From the NCBI GenBank assembly GCA_028688905.1, contig JAQTXH010000004.1, forward strand, positions 73,636 to 137,635: 64,000 nt of DNA. Reading direction: 5' to 3'. Numbering within the stretch: the stretch's first letter is position 1; the number at the start of each line of letters is the position of its first letter. The translations under genes were made by a program, and so were the position numbers. Shown here in pieces: positions 9,279 to 19,202 of this stretch. The notes under the pieces were generated by a model. That model was not told the origin of the DNA. It did not search any database and saw only the letters and a program-made list of their open reading frames with translations. This stretch comes from Acidiphilium sp. GTDB taxonomy: Bacteria > Pseudomonadota > Alphaproteobacteria > Acetobacterales > Acetobacteraceae.

Positions 9279-11837
9279 ATGCGACCGCTCGGTTACTCCC
9301 TGGTCAACCGCTTCGATCCAGAAGCGCTGTTCCACCCGAAGACGATTTTCCTCTCGGGCGGCGGCACGCCAGTGGGCCAGCGCCTGCGGAGCCGCCTTGC
9401 GACGGGTGGCTTTCCGGGTCGGCTGATCGAAACTCTGTCCGATGCGCCGACGATCGACCTGGCCTTGGTCGCCGATCTCCCGGCGGCGGTGCCGGGGGTG
9501 ATTGCTGCGTTGACGGGTCGGTTGCGCGGGGCAGCGATTGTCTATGCCGAGGTCGAAGGTCTGCGCGATGCGGCGCTGGCTGCCAAGGTGCGGGTGATCG
9601 GGTCGCGTTCGTTCGGGCTGGCGGTCCCGGGGATCGGGCTGGACGCGTTGCTGTCGCACATTCCGGCTCCCCCGGGGCGGATTGCGCTGCTGGGACAGTC
9701 GCCGGCAATCGCCCGCGCGGTGATCGACTGGGCCGAACCCAATGGCGTGGGGTTTTCCCATGTGGTGGGCATCGGCGGGAATGCGGACATTGGGTTTGGC
9801 CGGGTTCTCGACCATCTGGCGCGCGACCCTGGCACCGGGCTGGTATTGCTGGAGATTGCCGGCCTGCGCGATCCGCGTTTGTTTTTATCGGCGGCGCGGG
9901 CGGCGGCGCGGCTGCGCCCGATTGTGGCATTGACGCCGGGGGCACGGCTGGCCGATCCGAGTTTCATGGCGCTCGCCGGGTTCGAGGCGGCGCTGGCGCG
10001 GGCCGGCGTGATGCTCACCACAACGCTCGGGGCGTTTCTGGCGGCGGCCGAAACCCTGACGCGGGCACGGCCGGCGCGCGGCGATCATTTGGCGGTGCTG
10101 GGCAACAGCCGGGGGGCGTGCCGGCTGGCGGCGGATGCGGCGCTCGCGGCGGGCATCAATCTTGTCCGGTTGTCGCCGGAGACGTGCCGGGTGCTCGGCC
10201 TGATGCTTGGTGCGGAACCGGCATCGGACGCGCCGATCGCCTTGCCCGACGCGCCGGGCACCCGGCTGGCCGACATCGCGGCGATGCTTGCCGCCGCTCC
10301 CGAGGTGGGCGGGGTTCTGGCGATCCACGCGCCTTCGGGGGACGAGGACGACGCGGCGATTGCCGGGCTGATCGCCTGCGCCGCCAGTATCAAGGCCCCG
10401 CTGCTCGTGGCCGTGCTGGGCCAGACCACCGGCGGGGCGCGCCGCCGCCGCCTGGCCGAGGCCGGGGTGGCCGCATTCGCCACACCGGAGGACGCGGTGG
10501 GCGGGTTTCACGATTTGCTGCGCCATCGCGATATTCGCGCTGTCGCGCGCGAACTGCCGCCGTCGGTGGTGTTGGAGGTGGCACCGGACCGGGCCGGTGT
10601 CGCCGCCATTATCGCCCAGGCGCGGGCCGAACGGCGCAACACCCTGACCCAGGAAGAGGCTTTCGCGGTGTTGCGCGCCTATGGCATCGACGTGATCGAG
10701 TCACGGCTGACCGATACGCCAGACGCGGTCGCGGGTGCCGCTGCGGCCATCGGGTTTCCGGTCGTGGTCAAACTGTCGCATCCCGATCTGGCACACCGCC
10801 GGCCGGAGGGCAGTGTGGCGCTCGATCTGCCGGATGCGAAGTCGGCGTTGGCGGCGGCGTTGGTGATCACCGCGCGGTTGCGCCGGCGGGGGGAATTTCC
10901 CGCTGGGGCGCGCTTCATGATCCAGCGCCAGTTCAGCCGGGCGCGGGAACTGCGGATCAATGTCGGGGAGCATCTGTTTGTCGGCCCGACCCTCGGGTTC
11001 GGGGCGGGCGGCGGCGATGCGGCGGTGGTATCGCATCTGGCGGTCGATCTGCCACCGCTCAACCTGGTGCTGGCAGAGGGGTTGATCGAGCGTGCCGGTG
11101 GGGCGGCGCTGCTGCGTCTGGCGCGTGGATTGGGCACCGCGGATCGTGCGGCGGTCGCTGGCGTGCTGGTACGGGTGAGCCAGTTGATCATCGACTGGCC
11201 GGAGGTCTGCGCCCTCGATATCGACCCGTTGTTTGCGGCGGAGACCGGTGCCACGGTGGCGAATGCGCGGATCGCCCTGCGCCCGCCCGGCGAGTGGCGC
11301 GACCGGCTGGCGATCGTGCCGTACCCTGCGGACCTGGCGCAAACGCTTGATCTGTGCGGGCGGCAATTCACGATCCGCCCGATCCGCCCGGAGGACGCGG
11401 CGGCACACCAGCGCCTGTTCGAGCGGCTGGCCCCCGAGGACGTCCGCTTCCGGTTTTTTTCGGCGATACGCGCACTGAGTGCGGAACAGGTGGTGCGGAT
11501 GACCGAGGTCGATTACGGGCGGGAAATGGCGTTGGTGGCGGTGGACCAGGCCAGCGGCGAAACCGCCGGCGTCGCACGGCTGGTACGCTCCGACACCGAT
11601 GGCACCGAGGGCGAGTTCGCCGTGCTGGTCGAGGGTGCGGCCAAGGGGCTGGGTCTGGGTTCGGCGCTGATGCGCCGGCTGATCGACTGGGCACGGCGCG
11701 AAGGGGTCGCGGAAATCGTGGGTCAGGTGCTGGCCGACAACCACCCGATGCTGGGTTTCGTGCGGCATCTGGGATTTTCGCTCCATCACATCGCGGGCGA
11801 GGACGATGTGGTCGAGGTGCGGTTGCCGCTGCTCTGA
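9279..11837 (+). CDS. Pat-type protein: acyl-CoA synthetase (ADP-forming)-like domains fused to GNAT acetyltransferase
   Basis: At 852 residues this matches the Pat/YfiQ (PatZ) protein-lysine acetyltransferase family. It has a CoA-binding Rossmann domain (residues ~1-130), a succinyl-CoA-ligase-like domain (~140-440), an ATP-grasp domain (~450-670, with GFPVVVKLSHPDL) and a C-terminal GNAT domain (~690-852: FTIRPIRPEDA, acetyl-CoA loop AAKGLGLGSALM). In the active ADP-forming ligases the catalytic His sits in a SHTGALAG motif; here that stretch reads DPSFMALAG, so ligase catalysis is unlikely and acetyl-CoA sensing more likely. Pat enzymes typically acetylate acetyl-CoA synthetase; the target here is inferred from family only. 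Confidence 0.88.
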   Translation: MRPLGYSLVNRFDPEALFHPKTIFLSGGGTPVGQRLRSRLATGGFPGRLIETLSDAPTIDLALVADLPAAVPGVIAALTGRLRGAAIVYAEVEGLRDAALAAKVRVIGSRSFGLAVPGIGLDALLSHIPAPPGRIALLGQSPAIARAVIDWAEPNGVGFSHVVGIGGNADIGFGRVLDHLARDPGTGLVLLEIAGLRDPRLFLSAARAAARLRPIVALTPGARLADPSFMALAGFEAALARAGVMLTTTLGAFLAAAETLTRARPARGDHLAVLGNSRGACRLAADAALAAGINLVRLSPETCRVLGLMLGAEPASDAPIALPDAPGTRLADIAAMLAAAPEVGGVLAIHAPSGDEDDAAIAGLIACAASIKAPLLVAVLGQTTGGARRRRLAEAGVAAFATPEDAVGGFHDLLRHRDIRAVARELPPSVVLEVAPDRAGVAAIIAQARAERRNTLTQEEAFAVLRAYGIDVIESRLTDTPDAVAGAAAAIGFPVVVKLSHPDLAHRRPEGSVALDLPDAKSALAAALVITARLRRRGEFPAGARFMIQRQFSRARELRINVGEHLFVGPTLGFGAGGGDAAVVSHLAVDLPPLNLVLAEGLIERAGGAALLRLARGLGTADRAAVAGVLVRVSQLIIDWPEVCALDIDPLFAAETGATVANARIALRPPGEWRDRLAIVPYPADLAQTLDLCGRQFTIRPIRPEDAAAHQRLFERLAPEDVRFRFFSAIRALSAEQVVRMTEVDYGREMALVAVDQASGETAGVARLVRSDTDGTEGEFAVLVEGAAKGLGLGSALMRRLIDWARREGVAEIVGQVLADNHPMLGFVRHLGFSLHHIAGEDDVVEVRLPLL

Positions 11838-11885
11838 ACAGGGTTGCGTGATGCCGGGGTTGCCGCGCGGCGGTCGATCGCGTTG

Positions 11886-12785
11886 ATGGCGGCCATGAGT
11901 GAGCGCGCCGAACCTGCGACGAGATCCATTCGCCTGCCGTCGCCGGTTGTCGTGCTGGTGATGATGACCACGCTATGGGGCGGCACGTTTCTGATCACCC
12001 GGACGTCGCTGCATTTCATCGGCCCGTTCGCGTTCGTTGGGTTGCGGTTCGGGATTGCGGCGCTGGCGGTGGCACTGGTGACGCGCCCGCATCCGGCAAG
12101 CTTTCAGCGGCGCGAGATGGTCGGCGGCCTGGTGATCGGCGTGGTGCTGTTCCTCGGCTACGGGTTGCAGGCGATGGGGCTGCAAACCGTGGCCAGCGGC
12201 GAATCGGCGTTTTTGACGGCGCTATACGTGCCGATGGTGCCGGTGCTGGAGTTTTTGATGTTTCGCCGCCGGCCGGTGCCGGTCGCCCTGGCCGGCCTGG
12301 CGCTGGCCTTTGCCGGTCTGGTGCTGGTTTCCGGCGTAACCCCGGCGGATATGACGATCGGGTCCGGTGAGTGGCTGACGCTGGCGGGAGCGCTGGGGGC
12401 AGCGTTCGAGATTGTGCTGATCAGCCGCACCTCGACCCACACCGACCCGCGACGCATGGCGCTGGTGCAACTGGTGACGGTGTGCGTGTTGTCGCTGGGG
12501 ACCGAGATTGTGCGGGGCGGGCGGATTTTCAGCGACGCCTGGTTTCCGATACTGGCGGTACTCGGCATGGGGCTGGTGACGGCGTTGATCATGGTCGCGC
12601 AGAACTGGGCGCAGCGCACCGTACCGGCTAACCGGGCGACCTTGATTTATGCACTGGAGCCGGTCTGGGCGGGATTGATCGGGGCCGCGTTCGGCGAGGT
12701 GTTTGGGGGAACCCAGATATTAGGCGGCGCGATGATCGTGGCGAGCGTGGTGCTGAGCCAATGGCGCGCCGGCAGGGCACCATAG
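11886..12785 (+). CDS. DMT-superfamily (EamA) transporter
   Basis: About 299 residues form ten predicted membrane helices in two EamA repeats. The first starts VVVLVMMTTLWGGTFLITR with the LWGG motif and FVGLRFGIAALAV; the second ends with RATLIYALEPVWAGLIGAAFG, a family hallmark. Such proteins export small metabolites, often amino acids or drugs; the substrate is unknown. I use the first ATG after the Pat stop codon. A TTG at 11844 would also be in frame, and another ATG lies at 11895. The gene converges on ntrX. Confidence 0.9.
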   Translation: MAAMSERAEPATRSIRLPSPVVVLVMMTTLWGGTFLITRTSLHFIGPFAFVGLRFGIAALAVALVTRPHPASFQRREMVGGLVIGVVLFLGYGLQAMGLQTVASGESAFLTALYVPMVPVLEFLMFRRRPVPVALAGLALAFAGLVLVSGVTPADMTIGSGEWLTLAGALGAAFEIVLISRTSTHTDPRRMALVQLVTVCVLSLGTEIVRGGRIFSDAWFPILAVLGMGLVTALIMVAQNWAQRTVPANRATLIYALEPVWAGLIGAAFGEVFGGTQILGGAMIVASVVLSQWRAGRAP

Positions 12786-12863
12786 AGCAATATTGCTTGA
12801 GGTTGACGCACCGGGCGTGCCGCGCCACGCGCGGCAGGGCGCGACGTCGGGCAAATCGATCGT

Positions 12864-14261
12864 TTAACCGTTCGCGATCCGGTCCTCGGCACCGATGCCC
12901 AGTTGTTTCAGCTTGCGGTGCAGCGCGCTGCGTTCCATGCCGACGAAATTGGCGGTCCGGCTGATGTTGCCGCCGAATCGCAGCAATTGCGCCTGCAAAT
13001 ACTGGGTCTCGAACACATCGCGCGCCTCGCGCAGCGGTAGCGCCATGATGTCGGCCAGCGGATCGATCGCCAGGGCGCGCGGCGCGTGCGCCCCGATTTC
13101 CACCGGCAGATGCTCGGCACGGAACGCCTCGCCGGCTTCGCCTGGGTGCATGATCATCAGCCAGTCCATCACGTTGCGAAGCTGCCGCACGTTACCGGGC
13201 CAATCATGCACCTGCAACGCCGCCAGCGCTTCCGACGACAGCACGCGGGGCGGCAGGCCGGAGGTATCGGCGGCACGCTTGAGGAAATGCGCCGCGAGTT
13301 CGGGGATGTCCTCGCGCCGTTCCCGCAGGCTCGGCACCCGCAGCGGCACGACAGCGAGGCGATAATACAAATCCTGACGGAATTTTCCGATCCCGATGGC
13401 CGCCTGAAGGTCGCGCGCCGAACTGGCGATGATCCGCACGTCCACCTTCACCCGCGCCGATCCGCCGATCCGTTCAAAACTCTGATCCTGCAACACCCGC
13501 ACGATTTTGCCCTGGGTTTCGAGCGGCATGTCGGCAATTTCGTCCAACAGCAAAGTGCCGCCATGGGCGCGTTCCAGCACCCCGGCCCGGCGCGGTTGCG
13601 CACTGGGGTCGGTCCCCGCCTCGGTGCCGAACAACTCGATTTCGACCCGCTCCGGTGCCAGGATCGCGCAGTTCAGCACCACGAACGGCTGATCGGCGCG
13701 CTTGGACTGGGCGTGGATCATTCGCGCCACGACCTCCTTGCCGGTCCCCGCGGCACCCGACAGCAGCACGCGCGACCCGGTGGGGGCGACTTTTTCGATC
13801 GCGTGGCGCAGCCCGGCAATGGCGGCGCTCGACCCGGTGAGGTCGGAGTTGGCCCCGACCCGCAGCCGCAATTCGGCGTTTTCCGAGGCGAGTTTCGCCG
13901 CTTCCAGCGCGCGCTGGATGATCAGGATCAAGCGGTCCGACTTGAACGGCTTTTCGATGAAATCGTAAGCTCCGAACTGGATCGCGTTCACCGCCATCTC
14001 GATCGTGCCGTGGCCGGAAATCATCACCACCGGCATGTCGGGCGCTTCGGATTTCATGATCTGGAGGATGCCGATGCCATCGAGCGGCGAGTTCTGCAAC
14101 CAGACGTCCAGCACCGCGAGCGAGGGCTTGCGGTCGCGGAAAGCGGCGATCGCATCGTCCGAGGTGCCGGCGTTGCGCGTGGCATAGCCTTCATCGCGTA
14201 AGATCGCGTCGATCAGCAGCCGGATATCGGGCTCGTCGTCGATGATCAGAATTTCAGACAT
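12864..14261 (-). CDS. ntrX: NtrX-type sigma-54-dependent response regulator
   Basis: The 465-residue regulator has an N-terminal receiver domain (IIDDEPDIR, phospho-acceptor Asp in VLDVWLQNSPLDG, KPF near 105), a central AAA+ domain (Walker A GAAGTGKE, Walker B GGTLLLDEIADMP) and a Fis-type helix-turn-helix at the C-terminus (ISRTANFVGMERSALHRKL). The loop that in NtrC carries GAFTGA reads FGTEAGTDPSAQPRRAGVLE here, so direct sigma-54 activation is doubtful. The start is fixed by AGGAGG about 4 bases before the ATG. It is last in the dusB-ntrBC-ntrYX run and pairs with NtrY. Confidence 0.95.
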   Translation of the reverse strand: MSEILIIDDEPDIRLLIDAILRDEGYATRNAGTSDDAIAAFRDRKPSLAVLDVWLQNSPLDGIGILQIMKSEAPDMPVVMISGHGTIEMAVNAIQFGAYDFIEKPFKSDRLILIIQRALEAAKLASENAELRLRVGANSDLTGSSAAIAGLRHAIEKVAPTGSRVLLSGAAGTGKEVVARMIHAQSKRADQPFVVLNCAILAPERVEIELFGTEAGTDPSAQPRRAGVLERAHGGTLLLDEIADMPLETQGKIVRVLQDQSFERIGGSARVKVDVRIIASSARDLQAAIGIGKFRQDLYYRLAVVPLRVPSLRERREDIPELAAHFLKRAADTSGLPPRVLSSEALAALQVHDWPGNVRQLRNVMDWLMIMHPGEAGEAFRAEHLPVEIGAHAPRALAIDPLADIMALPLREARDVFETQYLQAQLLRFGGNISRTANFVGMERSALHRKLKQLGIGAEDRIANG

Positions 14262-14331
14262 TTTCCTCCTGGAGCGGCGTGAATTTTAGAGCCTGATGGT
14301 TGCTCGCCAAACAATGTCCAAACAACGTATA

Positions 14332-14361
14332 GAGCATGATGTTTGAAATCATCATCCTCTA
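14332..14361. repeat. Imperfect inverted repeat between ntrY and ntrX
   Basis: The sequence pairs AGAGCATGATG with CATCATCCTCT around a short TTTGAAAT centre and lies just after (and partly in) the ntrY stop, upstream of ntrX. GAGCATGAT-type palindromes are common dispersed repeats in alphaproteobacteria. As RNA it could form a hairpin that lowers ntrX relative to ntrY. There is no T-run on either strand, so it is not a classical terminator. Confidence 0.6.
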
Positions 14362-16581
14362 ATCCGCTTTCAGGGTCAGCGTCGCGACCGAACCCGGACT
14401 ATCATCGCGATCCGCGAGGGCCAGGCCACCCTGGTGATCTTCCATGATCTTGCGGACAATGGCGAGTCCCAGCCCGGTGCCCTTCGCCTTATGGGTGACA
14501 TAAGGTTCCATCAGGCGCGCGCGATCATGCGCCGGCAAGCCGATACCGTCGTCGATCACCGCAATATGATGTGCCCCGTCGCTGGTGGATATCCGCAGGA
14601 TGACGGTGCCGTGGGCCTTGTCCAAAGCCATGTTGTCGGGGCGCATTGCGATCGCGTCGGCGGCGTTTTGCAGCAGATTGGTCAAAGCCTGGCCGATCAG
14701 CCGGGCATCGCAGCGCGCGCGGGGGGCGGGATCGGGGCAATCCACCACCCATTCGATGCCGGGATGCGCGCTGCGTTGCAAAATCACCGCCTCGCGCGCG
14801 ATCCGCCCCAGATCCTCCGATTTGATGATCGGCTGCGGCATTCGCGCAAAAGCGGAGAATTCATCGACCATCCGGCCGATATCGCCGACATGCCGCACGA
14901 TGGTATCGGCGCATTGCGCGAAACTCTCGGGGTCGGAGGTGATCTCGCGGGTGAACCGCCGCTTCAGCCGCTCCGCCGATAGCTGGATCGGGGTCAGCGG
15001 GTTCTTGATTTCATGGGCGATCCGCCGCGCGACATCGGCCCAGGCCGCCTTGCGCTGGGCCGATTGCAGTTCGGTGATGTCATCGAACGTGACGACGAAG
15101 CCGGTCGCCCGCTCGCCCTTCAGATCAGCCCCGATCCGGACCAGGAACACCCGCCTCGCGGTGGCGGCACCGTAGCCGACCTCGCCCATCGCGGGTTTTT
15201 CGGGCGTGGCGCGCGCCTGATCCAGCAACGGCGCGAAATCGGGCAGCAATTCCACCAGCGGCTTGCCGAGATGCGCCAGCAGATCGAGGCTGAGCAACAC
15301 CGACGCCGCCCGGTTCGGCAGTTCGATCCGACCTCGCGGATCGAGGCCGATCACCCCGGCGGAAACGCCGGCGAGCACGGTTTCGGTGAAGCGCCGGCGC
15401 TCGTCGATCTGGCCATAGGCGTTCATCAGTTCGGCACGCTGCTCGTCAATCTGGCCGATCATGCGGTTGAAGGCGCGCGACAGGCCGGCGACGTCGTCGC
15501 CGGAATCACCCTCCGGCACCCGGACCAGATAGTCGCCGGAACGCACCCGCTCCGCGGCTTCGATCAGATACGAAATGGGCCGGGCGATCTGGTTGGCGAA
15601 CACCAGTCCGATCAGCGATGCGCCCGACAGCACCAGCAGCGCCACCGTCGCGAAGATCAGGGCGAAGAATAATTCGAATTGGGCGCGGTGATGCTCCAGC
15701 CGGTTGTATTCCGCGAGCGCCTGGCGGGTGCGGTCGACATGGGCGAGAATGCTGGGATCGATCGGGCGTTCGACCATCAACATCAGCGTGGGTGTTGCTT
15801 CCAGTTCAACCACCGCGTTTTCCAGTGTCGAATTCGGGGTATTCCACACCGCGACCTGATGCTTTTCGGCCTCGGCCACCATGTCATCGGGCGGCAGCGT
15901 GACCCCGGCCCCGGCGAACAAGCCGGCGGAGGCGACCACTTTGTTGGTCAGCGGCTCGAAGATCGCCGACTGGGTCAGGCCGTGCAGAGCGGTCTGCGCG
16001 ACCAGCACGTTGAGAAAACCCTGGTTGAAGAAATTCTGCGGATCGCCGTAAAAAATCGGCCCGTTCTGGTTGAGGTCATTGGCAATCGCCAGAGCATCGA
16101 GCCGGATGCTGTTCTTTTTGGCATCCAGATAGCCCACGGCGACCTCCTGGCTTTCCGAGAGGGCGGTGCGCACCCGCTGGTTGAACCAGGCCTGAATCCC
16201 GAGATTGAAAAACACGGCGGCGAAAATCGCGACCAAGATCGCCGGCACCGCCGCAACCCCGCCGAACAGCAGCACCAGGCGCACGTGCAGCCGGGCACCG
16301 GCAGCCCCGCGCCGGCTCTCCATGACCACCCGCGTGACGCGGGCGACCAGCACGGTGATCAACAGGAGCAGGATGGCAATGTCGCCGATCGCCAGGCCGA
16401 ACGCGGCACCTGAGTGTAATTCCAGCTTGATGCCGCCGGCGAGATAAGCGAAGCTGCCGATGCCGAGCAACAGGGCGAGCGCGGCCAGCGCCAGGGTGGA
16501 GACCCGGCCCAGCAACACGTCGAGCAGGCCGGTGCGGCTCGGCGGCTCGGCTGGGTTCGGCCTGTTGGTCATCTGGTCCAA
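14359..16581 (-). CDS. ntrY: NtrY-type membrane sensor histidine kinase
   Basis: This 740-residue sensor has several N-terminal membrane helices (residues about 25-140), a periplasmic/linker region with FFNQGFLNVLVAQ, a helix at about 300-320, then HAMP (NQIARPISYLIEAAERV), PAS, HisKA (RRIAHEIKNPLTPIQLSAERL, phospho-His in HEIKNP) and HATPase (LLQNAADA, IDDGIGLP, GTGLGLAIVRKIMEDH). Domain order and length match NtrY. I keep the TTG start because AAGGAA lies 7 bases upstream of it; an ATG 9 bases further in has poorer spacing. It lies 12 bases after ntrC. Confidence 0.95.
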   Translation of the reverse strand: MDQMTNRPNPAEPPSRTGLLDVLLGRVSTLALAALALLLGIGSFAYLAGGIKLELHSGAAFGLAIGDIAILLLLITVLVARVTRVVMESRRGAAGARLHVRLVLLFGGVAAVPAILVAIFAAVFFNLGIQAWFNQRVRTALSESQEVAVGYLDAKKNSIRLDALAIANDLNQNGPIFYGDPQNFFNQGFLNVLVAQTALHGLTQSAIFEPLTNKVVASAGLFAGAGVTLPPDDMVAEAEKHQVAVWNTPNSTLENAVVELEATPTLMLMVERPIDPSILAHVDRTRQALAEYNRLEHHRAQFELFFALIFATVALLVLSGASLIGLVFANQIARPISYLIEAAERVRSGDYLVRVPEGDSGDDVAGLSRAFNRMIGQIDEQRAELMNAYGQIDERRRFTETVLAGVSAGVIGLDPRGRIELPNRAASVLLSLDLLAHLGKPLVELLPDFAPLLDQARATPEKPAMGEVGYGAATARRVFLVRIGADLKGERATGFVVTFDDITELQSAQRKAAWADVARRIAHEIKNPLTPIQLSAERLKRRFTREITSDPESFAQCADTIVRHVGDIGRMVDEFSAFARMPQPIIKSEDLGRIAREAVILQRSAHPGIEWVVDCPDPAPRARCDARLIGQALTNLLQNAADAIAMRPDNMALDKAHGTVILRISTSDGAHHIAVIDDGIGLPAHDRARLMEPYVTHKAKGTGLGLAIVRKIMEDHQGGLALADRDDSPGSVATLTLKAD

Positions 16582-16593
16582 ACGGCGGTTCCT

Positions 16594-18057
16594 TCAGCCG
16601 ACGCGGCGGGTCACGCCGATATCGTGCTCGCGGATTTTTTTGCGCAAGGTGTTGCGGTTCAAGCCGAGCATCGCCGCCGCCCGGATCTGGTTGCCGCGCG
16701 TTTCGCCCAGCACCAGCCTGATCAACGGCTCTTCGAACGCGGCCAGCACCCGATCGTACAATACGCCGTCCTCGCCCGCATCGCGCGCCTCGCCCATCAG
16801 TCGGGCGACATGGCGTTCGATGGCCCGCTCGATCGCCTGCGGCGTATCCGGCGTGGTTTCCGCGCTGTCCGACGCTGACGTGTCGTGCATCGTCCGGTCC
16901 GCCAGTTCCGCATCGACGATGGCTTCCGTGATCACCGATTGGGGTACCAGAGCGGAAAACCGGCGCATCAGGTTTTCCAGCTCGCGCACATTGCCCGGCC
17001 AGCGATACGTCGCGAGCCGCGCCATCGCCTCGGGGGCCAGGGTTTTCGCCGGCAGCCCTTCGGCCTGGGCGCGGCCCAGAAAATGCTGCGCCAGCAAGGC
17101 GATGTCACCGGGCCGCTCGCGCAGCGGTGGCAGACGGATCGGCACCACGTTCAACCGATAGAACAAATCCTCGCGGAACTGCCCCGAGCGGATCAGCACC
17201 CGCAGATCCCGATGCGTCGCGGCCACGATCCGCGCGTTCGCCTTGATCGGCTGGCGCCCGCCCACCGTGGTGAATTCGCCCTCCTGCAACACCCGCAGCA
17301 GCCGCGTCTGCGCCTCGGGCGGCATGTCGCCGATTTCATCGAGGAACAAGGTGCCCCCGGCGGCCTGCTCGAATCGCCCGACATGCCGGTTGGTCGCCCC
17401 GGTGAAGGCACCGCGCTCATGACCGAACAACTCGCTTTCGATCAACTCGCGCGGAATCGCCGCCATGTTGATCGCGACAAAAGGCCCCTGCCTGCGCCTG
17501 CCGTAATCGTGCAGCGCGCGCGCCACCAATTCCTTGCCTGAGCCGGATTCGCCGGTGATCATCACCGTGAGGTCGGTGGTGGTGAGCCGTGCGATCACCC
17601 GGTAAATTTCCTGCATGGCACCAGATCGCCCGATCAGCGGCAGATTGTCGTCGGGGGATTTCACGGCTTCGGCGAGGGGCTGTAGCGTCGGCTGTTTCAG
17701 CGCGCGATCGACGATGCTGAGCAATTCGCCGAGGTCGAACGGCTTGGGCAAATACTCGAACGCGCCGCGCTGGGTCGATTGCACGGCGGTCAGAATGGTC
17801 GATTGCGCGCTCATCACCAGCACCGGCAGTTCCGGGCGGATGCGTTTGATGCGGGGCACCAGATCGAGGCCGTTTTCGTCCGGCATCAGCACATCGGTGA
17901 TCACCAGATCACCTTCTCCATCCTCGACCCAGCGCCACAGCGTGGCCGCCGACGATGTGGTGCGAACCTGATAGCCGGCCCGCCCCAATGCCTGGGTCAG
18001 GACCGTGCGGATCGAACGGTCGTCGTCGGCGATCAGGATGGTGGGCAGGGTGGTCAT
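16594..18057 (-). CDS. ntrC: Nitrogen regulator NtrC, sigma-54-dependent activator
   Basis: The 487-residue protein has a receiver domain ([10 protein letters not shown], Asp in [12 protein letters not shown]), an AAA+ domain with Walker A GESGSGKE, an intact sigma-54 contact loop ERGAFTGAT, Walker [14 protein letters not shown], and a C-terminal Fis helix-turn-helix ([20 protein letters not shown]). It would activate glutamine synthetase and other nitrogen-assimilation genes when phosphorylated by NtrB. The ATG overlaps the ntrB stop as ATGA. No sigma-54 promoter of clear consensus was found in the window, so its targets are elsewhere. Confidence 0.97.
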   Translation of the reverse strand: MTTLPTILIADDDRSIRTVLTQALGRAGYQVRTTSSAATLWRWVEDGEGDLVITDVLMPDENGLDLVPRIKRIRPELPVLVMSAQSTILTAVQSTQRGAFEYLPKPFDLGELLSIVDRALKQPTLQPLAEAVKSPDDNLPLIGRSGAMQEIYRVIARLTTTDLTVMITGESGSGKELVARALHDYGRRRQGPFVAINMAAIPRELIESELFGHERGAFTGATNRHVGRFEQAAGGTLFLDEIGDMPPEAQTRLLRVLQEGEFTTVGGRQPIKANARIVAATHRDLRVLIRSGQFREDLFYRLNVVPIRLPPLRERPGDIALLAQHFLGRAQAEGLPAKTLAPEAMARLATYRWPGNVRELENLMRRFSALVPQSVITEAIVDAELADRTMHDTSASDSAETTPDTPQAIERAIERHVARLMGEARDAGEDGVLYDRVLAAFEEPLIRLVLGETRGNQIRAAAMLGLNRNTLRKKIREHDIGVTRRVG

Positions 18058-19202
18058 TGGTGTTCGCTCTCGCCGCGGTCTTCGAACTGGGGCAGATGGA
18101 TGCGGAATTCAGTGCGTCCGGGGCGGCTATCCACGTTGATCAATCCTCCATGATCGGCGACGATTTTGGCGACCAGTGCCAAGCCAAGCCCCGAACCGGC
18201 AGCTTTGGAGCTGATGAAGGGTTCGAACAGATGGCGGCGAATATCTTCGGGGATGCCCGCGCCATTATCGCGCACCGCAATAAAAATCGGCAGATTGGGC
18301 TGGCCACGCGCCGGCGATGCGGTGAGGCGCACCCCGTGCTGAAACCCGGTTTGCAGCCAGATCTCGCCGTCGGGCCGCTCGGTTTCGGCCACCGCCTCGG
18401 CGGCGTTTTTGACCAGATTGAGCAGAACCTGCACCAGCTGGTCGCGGTTGCCCAGCACCGAGGGCAACGAGGGGTCGTAGGCTTCGACGAAGCGGATGCG
18501 CGCGCCAAAGCCCGACTGCGCCAGACGCCGCACATGCTCCAGCGCGCGATGGACGTTCACCGCCTGCAAGTCGAGCTTTTTGTCGCCGAACACTTCGATC
18601 CGCTCGACCAGATCCTTGATCCGATCAACCTCGTCGCGAATCAGGACGGCGAGTTCACGATCTTCGGGGGCGGCATTGGCTTCCAGCAGTTGCGCGGCAC
18701 CTCGGATGCCCGACAGTGGATTCTTGACCTCATGCGCCAGTACCGAGGCCATGCCAGTAATGCTGCGCGCGGCGTTGCGTGCCGAAAGCTGCTGATCGAG
18801 CACCCTTGCGGCTGAACTGTCCTGCAAAGTGACCACCAGATGGCCTGGGGCATCGGCGATGGGGGCCGCTTGCAACGAGATTCCCCGCCGGGCGAACCTT
18901 GGTCCTTCGAGCGACAGATCGTGCTCGGCAATCGGCGCGCCATCTTGCCGGGCACGGTTCAACAGCATGAAAATCGGGTGATCCGGCGACAGAATATCGT
19001 GCAGCGGCTTGCTGAACAGAAATGCCGAGGAGGAGCCGAACAACTCCTCCGCCGCATAATTGACGAACAGGAACCGATCGTCCGCATCCAGCTCGATCAC
19101 CGCCAGCGGCAACGCCGCCAGCAGCCGCGCGGTTTCAACCGGGGCTTCGGCGCGCTTGAGGGCCGCGGCGCGCCGCCGGAACGCCCCACGCAATCCGCTC
19201 AC
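18054..19202 (-). CDS. ntrB: Nitrogen sensor kinase/phosphatase NtrB
   Basis: The 382-residue soluble kinase has a PAS domain ([22 protein letters not shown]), HisKA with [20 protein letters not shown] (phospho-His in AHEVKNP) and HATPase with [21 protein letters not shown] and [18 protein letters not shown]. There are no membrane helices, as expected for a sensor reading the PII protein. The GTG start overlaps the dusB TGA by 4 bases (GTGA) and its own stop overlaps ntrC. Confidence 0.96.
   Translation of the reverse strand: MSGLRGAFRRRAAALKRAEAPVETARLLAALPLAVIELDADDRFLFVNYAAEELFGSSSAFLFSKPLHDILSPDHPIFMLLNRARQDGAPIAEHDLSLEGPRFARRGISLQAAPIADAPGHLVVTLQDSSAARVLDQQLSARNAARSITGMASVLAHEVKNPLSGIRGAAQLLEANAAPEDRELAVLIRDEVDRIKDLVERIEVFGDKKLDLQAVNVHRALEHVRRLAQSGFGARIRFVEAYDPSLPSVLGNRDQLVQVLLNLVKNAAEAVAETERPDGEIWLQTGFQHGVRLTASPARGQPNLPIFIAVRDNGAGIPEDIRRHLFEPFISSKAAGSGLGLALVAKIVADHGGLINVDSRPGRTEFRIHLPQFEDRGESEHQ

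Noticed and set aside
12785-12800. Short palindrome AGCAAT-ATTGCT after the EamA transporter
   Set aside because: It has no T-run and the stem is only six base pairs, so I do not call a terminator.
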